Assembly: GCA_016743235.1 (NCBI GenBank)
Contig: VRZD01000009.1
Span: 62,001-126,000, forward strand
DNA length: 64,000 nt
Direction of reading: 5' to 3'
Origin: Pantanalinema sp. GBBB05
Lineage (GTDB): Bacteria; Cyanobacteriota; Cyanobacteriia; Leptolyngbyales; Leptolyngbyaceae
The position numbers were made by a program, and so were the translations under genes. The notes under the pieces are model-generated. The model saw only the letters and a program-made list of their open reading frames with translations. It was not told the origin of the DNA and searched no databases. Shown one piece after another: positions 19,560-27,800 of the stretch (its first letter is position 1; the number at the start of each line of letters is the position of its first letter).

Positions 19560-20405
19560 ATGCGTGCGAGTGAACTCCTGAAGCGCTATGCCGCAGGAGA
19601 GCGGGACTTTCAAAATGTCAGCCTCTGGGGGGTCAATCTAACCAAGGCAAACTTAAAAGGAGTTTGCCTGACTGGAGCCGATCTGCGAGGGGCAAATCTA
19701 AAAGGGATTGTGCTGCGCGAGGCTGCCCTAGAGGGGGCAAATTTGGCAGAAGCTGACCTGACCGGAGCCATGTTAGCGGGAGCCAATTTGAGTGGGGCGA
19801 ATTTAGCAGATGCGAATTTAAGCGAAGCCAATTTGAGTGGGGCGAATTTGCAAGCCGCCAATTTGATCCAGGTAATTTTGAATAAAGCGAATTTAAATGG
19901 GGCAGATCTGTGCAACGCTAACCTCAACACCGCTCACCTCTGGGGGGCAAATTTGTGTGCCGCTAACCTCTCGGACGTTGATCTATGTCATGCCAATCTA
20001 CGCGGGGCTTATCTTTGCCAAGCGGTACTCAATGGTGACTTACGGGAAGCCAATCTGAGTGGCGCCAATCTCAGTTGGACTGTGTTGACGGGAGCCAATC
20101 TAGGCGAGGCAATTTTGACAGATGCGGAATTAGATAGTGCTAACCTGTCTAATGCTCGGCTGTGTGGTGCCAAACTGCGAGGCGCAAATTTGCGGGGGGC
20201 GGATCTAAGTGGTGCCGATTTAAGTGGCGTGAATCTCAGTGAAGCCAATTTATCGATGGCAAAACTAGCTGGCACTATTCTAAACGGTGCCATTTTTACC
20301 GGAACAGATTTGCGGGGCACTAACTTAAATGAAGCGAATTTAGAGTCTGCCAATTTGCTGGGCGCCAATTTAAGAGGTGTCAATATGCCAGAGTCGCGCT
20401 TGTAA
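19560..20405 (+). CDS. Pentapeptide-repeat protein
   Basis: A short leader (MRASELLKRYAAGERDFQNV) is followed by about fifty near-continuous A(D/N)LxG-type pentapeptides to the C-terminus (for example LSGANLADANLSEANLSGANL). These form a right-handed quadrilateral beta-helix. The leader resembles that of other cyanobacterial cytoplasmic pentapeptide proteins, and no signal peptide is seen. The function is unknown; some family members mimic DNA, but this cannot be claimed here. Repetitive codons create long spurious antisense frames across the gene. Confidence 0.9.
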   Translation: MRASELLKRYAAGERDFQNVSLWGVNLTKANLKGVCLTGADLRGANLKGIVLREAALEGANLAEADLTGAMLAGANLSGANLADANLSEANLSGANLQAANLIQVILNKANLNGADLCNANLNTAHLWGANLCAANLSDVDLCHANLRGAYLCQAVLNGDLREANLSGANLSWTVLTGANLGEAILTDAELDSANLSNARLCGAKLRGANLRGADLSGADLSGVNLSEANLSMAKLAGTILNGAIFTGTDLRGTNLNEANLESANLLGANLRGVNMPESRL

Positions 20406-20415
20406 GCGATCGATG

Positions 20416-20856
20416 CTATTCTCCTGAAATCTGACACAATACTGTACGTTGGCGCGGTCCATCTAATTCAAATAACAGGACTGATTGATAGGTTCCTAAC
20501 GCCAATTTGCCAGCCATCACGGGAATCACTTCGCTCGTACTCATGGTCATTGCCATTAAATGGGCATGGGCATTCATCGGTTCATCTGCCGGAATACCGA
20601 CCCGGAGATGCAAATCATTATGCAAATAACGATCGGTTTCGGGGGCCAACTTCCGTAAATAAACCTTTAAATCTTCGAGCAATCGGGGTTCATATTCATT
20701 AATCGCTAAAGCTGTCGTGGTGTGTCTGGAAAAAACTATGACCTGACCCGATTGAATCCCAGTTGTGATGAGTAACTCTTCCAGTTTTGGGGTGATGTTA
20801 TAAATTTGAATTCCTGGTTCGGTAGTGATTGTGAATAGATGACTAGCGATCGACAT
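20416..20856 (-). CDS. YjbQ/UPF0047 family protein
   Basis: This 146-residue single-domain protein shows the family hallmarks FSRHTTTALAINEYEP (the HTT motif), NAHAHLMAMTMSTSEVIPV (the NAHAH metal-binding motif) and a C-terminal LGTYQSVLLFELDGPRQRTV. Family members are trimeric, and some are annotated as secondary thiamine-phosphate synthases because they complement thiE mutants. The true reaction is not established. It is convergent with the pentapeptide gene, about 10 bases apart. Confidence 0.9.
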   Translation of the reverse strand: MSIASHLFTITTEPGIQIYNITPKLEELLITTGIQSGQVIVFSRHTTTALAINEYEPRLLEDLKVYLRKLAPETDRYLHNDLHLRVGIPADEPMNAHAHLMAMTMSTSEVIPVMAGKLALGTYQSVLLFELDGPRQRTVLCQISGE

Positions 20857-20963
20857 AAGTTAGGACGAGCATTGAGCAAATCGACTTTCCAATTATTTCA
20901 TTGATACTCGTCCCTAGACTGCATCCCTCAACCGACAACCCATCCCCCGTGAATTAGCCGCAT

Positions 20964-22298
20964 TTATTTTTTTAGTTTCTGTTCGGCTGCCGCTAATAAA
21001 GTTTGGGCATCTGCATAGACAGTAGTGCCGGGTTTCACTTGCTGCAAAACACTTTTAATCTGATGTAATTCACGCGTTGCCCAGGTACGATCGATTGAGG
21101 TTGCTCCTGCCGGAATGTCAGCTAGAAAGTTGTTCTTTAAGCGATCGGCTTCTTGATAGGCTTGCACCGATGCTTGCTCCACCTGTTGCCGCACTTGCGC
21201 TGTTTCTAAATTGTCTTTGTAACTGGCAAGCAGTCGTTGGGCTTCACCGTAATCTGGATCATCGACCTTAATTTCATTCAGGCGGTCGACCGCATCCTGC
21301 CATTGCCGTTGAATTTTTTCCCATTCCGCAACAGAATGAGCCGTTCCTTGAGTTGAAGCTTGGGCATATTTCGCAAACTCTTTCGCGGCTTGAATTAGGT
21401 TACCAGTCCGGGCATTACCCACCGTAAAGCCAACCACTTGTTCAAAATCCCGTTCGTAAGCTTGCAGTTTAGTCGCTGTCGTTCGCCCTGCCAGCGTTGC
21501 TTGGGGAATGGTATGTAAGGTATCGATCGCCTGTTGCCATTGAGCGATCGCAGCTTGTTGTTCAGCCGAATTCGGGGCTTCCTGATATTGCTGCTTAGCG
21601 TTGCCTAATACCCCTTCAGCCTGCTCCAATGCAGTCTGAGCATTTTCTTCCTGAAACAAGCGGGCATCCATCCGAGCCACTTCTTTGCGAGCTTGCTGGA
21701 ATTCATCCAACGTAAACCGCCACTGACACTGAAACCAACCACAATACGCCGTGGGATAGTAGCCTAAAAACCAGACTGGCAAAGCATCCAGACTAGTTTG
21801 TGCCTGTTTGACTTTGGTTCTTCCTAAGCCTAGATCTGCTGGGCTAGTCGCTTGGTTGACTAGTTGATCCGCTTGCTCAGTCGCCGCGATCGCCTGCCGA
21901 TAGTTGTGATCCATGCTGAGGTAACTGGGTAACAACAGAATGGGGGCATAGCGAGCAACCGGATAGCGAATCATCGGAAAGGGTAGATTCACGAACCAAA
22001 TGCCACCCACTACTGTAGTTAGAGCGATCGTGCTGAATTTAATCCAACCCCAAACGGGGGAAGGTGGCTGGTTTGCGGCGGCGGCCTGCTTCAACACTTT
22101 GCGGCTAAAGTTAGGAAATAGATCGCTAACCAGGTCTTGCAGTTCTTCTAGGTCCGCCGGATCACCAGTTTGCGATCGCAACCGTTCTAAGCGCTTGAGG
22201 GCAATCTCTTGCTGTACCTGTCCAGCGATATCATTAGTCGCTAGCCGCTGCACTTCAGCTTGCAAGAGGTCAAAGGCACGTTGATTCAGACGAGGCAT
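20964..22298 (-). CDS. Coiled-coil membrane protein, conserved cyanobacterial type
   Basis: The internal ATG at 22298 (MPRLNQRAFDLLQAEVQRLATN) gives 444 residues; the longer frame starts at a TTG. An N-terminal helical domain (residues ~1-75) precedes a transmembrane helix (WGWIKFSTIALTTVVGGIWFV, ~85-105). The large C-terminal part of roughly 320 residues is rich in Gln, Ala and Glu and carries helical hairpin repeats (LEQAEGVLGNAKQQYQEAPN... and similar). It resembles IncA or spectrin-like helical repeat proteins but has no recognised domain. A structural or scaffold role is only inferred. Confidence 0.7.
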   Translation of the reverse strand: MPRLNQRAFDLLQAEVQRLATNDIAGQVQQEIALKRLERLRSQTGDPADLEELQDLVSDLFPNFSRKVLKQAAAANQPPSPVWGWIKFSTIALTTVVGGIWFVNLPFPMIRYPVARYAPILLLPSYLSMDHNYRQAIAATEQADQLVNQATSPADLGLGRTKVKQAQTSLDALPVWFLGYYPTAYCGWFQCQWRFTLDEFQQARKEVARMDARLFQEENAQTALEQAEGVLGNAKQQYQEAPNSAEQQAAIAQWQQAIDTLHTIPQATLAGRTTATKLQAYERDFEQVVGFTVGNARTGNLIQAAKEFAKYAQASTQGTAHSVAEWEKIQRQWQDAVDRLNEIKVDDPDYGEAQRLLASYKDNLETAQVRQQVEQASVQAYQEADRLKNNFLADIPAGATSIDRTWATRELHQIKSVLQQVKPGTTVYADAQTLLAAAEQKLKK

Positions 22299-22355
22299 GA
22301 GGGATCCGGAAGGAGAGGAATCGTTTGCTTTAGTGTGCCCACTCAACGATCGGCG

Positions 22356-23345
22356 TTAATACACTGGCGGGACAAAGAATTGTTCGTTGTGAGGGGGGCG
22401 GATGTAAGTTTCGGAGGGTTTGCGGGGTGGTAACTCAAAAGGTTCGGGTGTGGTGTCTTCGTAAGGAATCTTGCTCAGGATGTGATGGATGCAGTTGAGC
22501 CGAGAGCGTTTCTTATCATCAGCTTCAACGGTGAACCAGGGTGCCTCCGGAATATTGGTGTGGGCAAACATCTCATCTTTCGCTTTGGAATATTCCACCC
22601 AGCGATTGCGGGACTCTAGATCCATCGGGCTAAGTTTCCAGCGTTTGGTAGGATCGAGCATCCGGGCTTGAAACCGACGCTCCTGCTCATCGTCACTAAC
22701 CGAGAACCAGTATTTCAGCAAAATAATTCCCGATCGCACTAACATCCGTTCAAATTCAGGACAGGATTGCAGAAACTCCCGGTATTGCTCTTCGGTACAA
22801 AAATCCATCACCCGTTCAACCCCTGCCCGGTTATACCAACTGCGATCGAACAGGACAATTTCTCCCGCTCCAGGTAAGTGAGCCACGTAACGTTGGAAGT
22901 ACCACTGAGTTTTTTCATGATCCGATGGAGTGCCCAGCGCCACAACCCGACACCCCCGAGGATTTAAGCAATCAACGATCCGCTTAATCGTGCTGCCTTT
23001 GCCGGCCGCATCGCGTCCTTCAAAGATAATGACAATCCGTAATCCGGCATGCTTAACCCAATATTGCAGTTTGACTAGTTCCATCTGCAGTCCGGCTAAT
23101 TCTTTTTCGTAGACAAATTTCTTCAGCTTGACGATCGCCTTCTCTGGCGGCTGGTAGCCTTGCTTAGCAACATTGTTAATCTCTGGCAGAGCAGTTGATT
23201 TTGACAGCTTTTTCTGCTTTTTGGAGGCACCTGCCCCTGTTTCTGGATTCTTTTTGCCATTACGTGCCGCACTTTTCTTCTTCTTTTTGGGTTCAACCGT
23301 GGCTGTGTCTATGTCCTTGCTACTGTTTCGTTCAGTGTTTTTCAT
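22356..23345 (-). CDS. ppk2: Polyphosphate kinase 2
   Basis: PPK2 transfers phosphate between polyphosphate and nucleotides (class I members make ATP or GTP from NDP and polyP). In the 329-residue protein from the ATG at 23345, Walker A is GRDAAGKGS at residues 110-118, the lid and Walker B region is LFDRSWYNRAGVE at 166-177, and RRFQARMLDPTKRWKLSPMD follows. The length of the core fits a single-domain class I enzyme. The N-terminal ~65 residues are very rich in Lys and Ser (KKKKK, KKQKK) and look disordered, perhaps binding polyanions. The gene stands alone between unrelated neighbours. Confidence 0.93.
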   Translation of the reverse strand: MKNTERNSSKDIDTATVEPKKKKKSAARNGKKNPETGAGASKKQKKLSKSTALPEINNVAKQGYQPPEKAIVKLKKFVYEKELAGLQMELVKLQYWVKHAGLRIVIIFEGRDAAGKGSTIKRIVDCLNPRGCRVVALGTPSDHEKTQWYFQRYVAHLPGAGEIVLFDRSWYNRAGVERVMDFCTEEQYREFLQSCPEFERMLVRSGIILLKYWFSVSDDEQERRFQARMLDPTKRWKLSPMDLESRNRWVEYSKAKDEMFAHTNIPEAPWFTVEADDKKRSRLNCIHHILSKIPYEDTTPEPFELPPRKPSETYIRPPHNEQFFVPPVY

Positions 23346-23551
23346 CAATCACCACCATTGTTTGAAGCTTGCCTGCCGTCACGGAAGCCTTAATATTTCC
23401 TTTGTAGAGAATAGCTTGCGGGGCTTTAGAGCTAGAAAAATTGTAAGAAAGAAGAAAGGAATTGGTCGTACTAACCGCAGGATAGCGGCTGTGCAGGATC
23501 ACCAGAATTTGCTATTCTCCGACTGAATTACCTGTCCTCTAGGCTGAACGC

Positions 23552-24139
23552 ATGACTCGACTGGCAGTATTTTTCGATCGCGATGGTGTGCTAAATCAGG
23601 AAGTAGGCTATATCCATAATGTTGCAGACCTACATTTAATTCCAGGAGTTGCCCAAGCCGTCCGGCGACTCAACGATCGCGGGATCTTCTGCTGCCTAGT
23701 ATCCAATCAATCCGGTCCGGCTCGGGGTTACTATCCCGCCAGCCATGTGGAGGCGTTGCACGATCGTCTCTGTCACCTATTAGCCACTGAAGCTGATGCC
23801 CATTTGGATGCCCTCTATTATTGTCCTTACCTGAGTCCGCCCGAAGGAGGAAAAGATCCGGAATACACATACTGGAGTACTTGGCGCAAACCCAATACAG
23901 GTATGTTAGTGGCGGCTGCCTGGGAACATGATCTGGATTTGAGTCGCAGCTTTATGGTGGGGGATAAAGCAACAGATGTTGATATGGCACACAACGCCGG
24001 ATGTATCGGCATCTTAGTCCAAACTGGCTTCGGCGATCGGGTGCTGAGTGGAGCGTATCAACATCACACCCAGCCTGATTACATTGCAGCGGATTCTCCA
24101 GCGGCAGTTGATTGGATTTTGCAACAAATTACGGCTTAA
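23552..24139 (+). CDS. GmhB-like HAD phosphatase (histidinol/heptose bisphosphate phosphatase family)
   Basis: This 195-residue HAD-IIIA phosphatase has motif I FFDRDGVLNQ (D9, D11), motif II VSNQSG, and motif III/IV WRKPNTGML with FMVGDKATDVDMAHNAG. The pattern NQSGPARGYY and the substrate loop match D-glycero-D-manno-heptose-1,7-bisphosphate 7-phosphatase GmhB. The usual Cys-rich zinc loop before RKP (C-x-H...C-x-C) is reduced to CPYLSPPEGGKDPEYTYWSTW, with only one Cys. It therefore probably lacks the zinc site and may have a different sugar-phosphate substrate. It overlaps CRR6 tail to tail by 11 bases. Confidence 0.75.
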   Translation: MTRLAVFFDRDGVLNQEVGYIHNVADLHLIPGVAQAVRRLNDRGIFCCLVSNQSGPARGYYPASHVEALHDRLCHLLATEADAHLDALYYCPYLSPPEGGKDPEYTYWSTWRKPNTGMLVAAAWEHDLDLSRSFMVGDKATDVDMAHNAGCIGILVQTGFGDRVLSGAYQHHTQPDYIAADSPAAVDWILQQITA

Positions 24140-24608
24140 TTAGCTCAAACAAACCATCATCTAGGTCATACCCAAACATTTGGGTCATCGCCTTCAGTCG
24201 TGAATCACCCTCAATCCCCTGCCAATGTAACCAATTCGCCAGCACAAAAATCTTGTGCATCACGAAGATTTCTAGCGCCTCTGGATTGTACTGAATTCCA
24301 GTTTTGGCATGGAACTGGTGCGGTACGAGCATGGCGGTATAACGTGCCAGTTCTCCAGCTTTCCAGTCCAGCAGAAAGGGAAACCAGGGATAGTGGGCAT
24401 CTAACCGCACAAACCACAAACGAATTTCAGGAATTTCCGGCAGTTCTCGCGGATCATCGGGCAACCGGGGATAATCCACCTGAAATTGCACCTGTTGTTC
24501 ACATTTGGCGATCGCGGCATCCTCGATCATTGGTTCAATTACCGTTAGGACGGGAGTCAGATCTAGTTGATTAATATGGTCAGCCGTCAGGGTAATCGTA
24601 ATCGTCAT
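24129..24608 (-). CDS. crr6: CRR6-family NDH-1 maturation factor
   Basis: This 159-residue protein begins MTITITLTADHINQLDLTPV and contains the family blocks IRLWFVRLDAHYPWFPFLLDWKAGELARYTAMLVPHQF and NKIFVLANWLHWQGI-like MHKIFVLANWLHWQGIEGDSRLKAMTQMFGYDLDD. CRR6 homologues help assemble the NdhI subunit of the photosynthetic NDH-1 complex, which links it to cyclic electron flow. It is cytoplasmic or stromal with no signal. The recognition is of the whole sequence rather than a short motif. Confidence 0.85.
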   Translation of the reverse strand: MTITITLTADHINQLDLTPVLTVIEPMIEDAAIAKCEQQVQFQVDYPRLPDDPRELPEIPEIRLWFVRLDAHYPWFPFLLDWKAGELARYTAMLVPHQFHAKTGIQYNPEALEIFVMHKIFVLANWLHWQGIEGDSRLKAMTQMFGYDLDDGLFELIKP

Positions 24609-24680
24609 GCTGCACAGTAGGGAGAAGAGGATCTACTCTATCTTGCAGCGAATCGGCACAGATTGGACTCGAAACCTTTC

Positions 24681-24726
24681 ATCCTGGAGATTGAGTCAAC
24701 TATATGGCTGAATCAATCTCCAGGAT
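24681..24726. repeat. Perfect 14-bp inverted repeat upstream of cobN
   Basis: ATCCTGGAGATTGA at 24681-24694 and TCAATCTCCAGGAT at 24713-24726 are exact reverse complements around an 18-base loop. It lies about 110 bases before the cobN start and has no T run, so it looks more like a regulatory stem or protein-binding site than a terminator. ATCCTGGAGAT recurs inside cobN at 24872-24882. Confidence 0.75.
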
Positions 24727-24837
24727 ATCTAGCCGCGATCGGGGTAATGCCGCTACTATGCTTTCCCCTAATTTTGCCCAGCCTCATGGCAATTTGGTAT
24801 AAGGGCAAAATACTGATGAATAGTTTAGGACGGCTCT

Positions 24838-27800
24838 ATGCATCGTCTCGCTGCCACACCGGGAGGCTGGAATCCTGGAGATGAAGGAGTTGTCTTTATC
24901 GAGCAAGCTCCCGCCCCGATCGTGTTTCTGACGGCGGCGGATACAGAAATTCAAACCCTGGCAACTGTGGCTACCCAACTTCCGGCGGACTTCCCAGCCT
25001 TCCGGGTGGCGAATTTACTCCATCTTCAGCAACAACTGACGATCGATACCTATGCTGAAACGGTATTACAACAGGCTCAGGTGATCATTTTGCGATTACT
25101 GGGTGGACGTGCCTATTGGTCTTACGGGTTAGAAGTAGTACAGGAAGCTGTTCAACGATCGGGCGCTACCTTAATTGTCTTACCCGGTGACGATCGCCCC
25201 GATCCCGACTTAATTAGCCATTCCACTGTCCCTTTAGCGATCGCGAACCAACTCTGGCGTTACCTGATCGAAGGCGGCATGGCGAATCTCCACAATGCTC
25301 TACTTCTGGTTGCCAATACCTGCTTGAGCCAGAGCTACGACCTAACACCCCCTCAACCTATCCCCCTCACCGGACTCTATCCCCTCCCCACCTCTCCGAC
25401 CTCCTCACTTCCCCAAGTCGGCATTCTGTTCTACCGCGCCCATTACCTGGCAGGCAACACGGCTCCCATTGATGCGCTATGTCAGGCACTACGCGATCGC
25501 CAGCTCGATCCCGTTCCCGTCTTCGTCTCTTCCCTCCGTGATCCTGATGTGCAAGCTGAAGTGCTGCACTACTTCCAGCCCAAAGACCACCCCGGCATTC
25601 AAGTTCTGCTGAATACCACCAGCTTCGCGATCGCTACTCCATCTTCCCTATCCTCCCCATCTGCCTCATCTTCCTTCTGGGATCGCCTAAATGTCCCCGT
25701 CCTCCAAGTCATCCTCAGTAGTGGCACTCAGGAACAGTGGCAGGAGCAGTTTCGCGGATTATCGCCACGTGACATGGCAATGAATGTCGCGTTACCGGAA
25801 GTCGATGGGCGGATTATTACGCGGGCAATCTCCTTTAAAGCCGTCCAAACTCGCCATCCTTTACTCGAAACCGATGTTGTGACCTATGAACCAGTTCCTG
25901 ATCGCGTGGCTTTCGTCGCGGATCTTGCCATGAATTGGGTGCGATTACGGCAAACAGAGATCGGCGATCGTAAAATTGCGCTGATTCTGGCGAACTATCC
26001 CACTCGTGACGGACGGTTAGCCAATGGGGTGGGTTTAGATACTCCTGCCAGTTGTGTAGAAATTCTCAACGCGTTGCAAGCTGCTGGCTACCGAGTCGAG
26101 CAGCCACCTCAAAGCAGTGAGGAATTAATTCAGCGATTGACCACAGGGGTAACGAATGATCCGGAGGGCTGGGAATTGCGCCCTGTGCGGCAATCGCTTG
26201 CCTGGGAAGAGCATCAGCGGTATTTTGCGACCTTACCGGAAGCGGTGAGAGCGGGAGTTGAGGGGAGATGGGGGGATGGGGTAGGTGAGGAAAATGGGGG
26301 AGGTCAGGGAGATCGAGAGTTGCGGATTCCGGGGATGGTGTTGGGCAATGTGTTTGTGGGGATTCAGCCTGCGCGAGGCTATGACCAAGATCCGGCGTTG
26401 AATTACCATGCCCCGGATTTGGAGCCGACCCATGATTATTTGGCGTTTTATCACTGGTTACGATCGCAGTTTGGCGTTCAGGCGATCGTGCATGTGGGCA
26501 AACATGGGAATTTAGAATGGTTGCCGGGTAAAGGGATTGCGCTGTCGGAAGCGTGTTATCCCGAAGTGGCGTTAGGGGCATTGCCACACTTGTATCCGTT
26601 TATCGTTAATGATCCGGGAGAGGGAGCACAGGCAAAACGGCGGGCACAGGCGGTGATTTTGGATCACTTAACGCCACCCATGACCCGCGCTGAACTGTAT
26701 GGAGCCTTACAGGAACTCGAAGGCTTGGTGGATGAATACTACGAAGCCCAAAGCCTTGATCCAACGCGGTTAAAACCCATTCGTGACAAGATTACCCAAT
26801 TACTTCTACGAGAGCATTTGCATCAAGATTTGGGCATTCCCACCGAGATTGGCAAGCTGAAAAATGAGCAAGCCGCGATCGCCAATTTCGAGTTATCGGT
26901 CTTAAACACGATCGATGGCTACCTCTGTGAACTGAAAGAAGCCCAAATTCGTGACGGTCTGCATATTTTTGGTCAATGTCCCCAAGATCGCCAACTCCGC
27001 GACTTGATCATCGCGATCGCCCGCTTCCCCGGTGCTAGACGACTGGGACTAACTCGCGCGATCGCCCAAGACTGGCACTTAGATTTCGATCCCCTCACTG
27101 CCGATCCCACCCAACCCTTTGCCCATGATCAACTCCCCACCTGCCGGAACCTGGGCGATGTGATTGCCGCGATCGAACACCACGCCGCCCACCTGATCGA
27201 CGATCTCCTCCCTCTCCCCCACCCTCCTGATCTCCCCCACCTGCCCCACACCTCCCGCGAACTCACCTGGATTCATACCTACCTCCTCCCCGCTCTCCAC
27301 CAAACCTCAGAGGAAATCACTTACCTGCTACGCGGCTTAGATGGACAATACGTGCCTGCCGGAGCCGCCGGAGCACCCACGCGAGGTCGTCCGGATGTGT
27401 TGCCGACTGGACGCAATTTTTACTCGGTCGATATTCGGGCAATTCCCACCGAAACCGCTTGGGAGATTGGTCGGAAAGCCGCCGAAGCGGTGATCGAACG
27501 CTATACCCAGGAACAGGGAGAATATCCCAAAACGCTGGGATTATCGATTTGGGGTACGTCTACGATGCGGACGGGGGGCGATGATTTAGCGGAAGCGCTG
27601 GCATTACTCGGTGTCCAACCTGTCTGGGAAGGGATGGCACGGCGAGTGATCGATTTCGAGATTTTGCCGTTATCCGTCCTGGGTCGTCCTCGTGTGGATG
27701 TCACCTTACGGATTTCCGGCTTCTTCCGCGATGCTTTCGCTAACTTAATCGATTTATTTGATCAAGCCGTAGCCGCCGTAGCCGCATTAGATGAACCTGC

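Noticed and set aside
19610..20437. Antisense frames across the pentapeptide-repeat gene
   Set aside because: They arise from the periodic codons of the repeat and have no independent support.
24609..24837. Cobalamin riboswitch upstream of cobN
   Set aside because: I looked for the B12 box and the surrounding conserved stems and did not find them; only the simple inverted repeat is present.
24663..24884. 73-codon frame upstream of cobN with a hydrophobic middle
   Set aside because: It starts from a TTG, runs across the 14-base inverted repeat and into cobN, with no ribosome binding site. The hydrophobic stretch was tempting but not enough.
26066..26587. 173-codon antisense frame inside cobN
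   Set aside because: It is produced by the GA-rich insert and codon bias; its Pro/His/Leu repeats reflect low complexity only.
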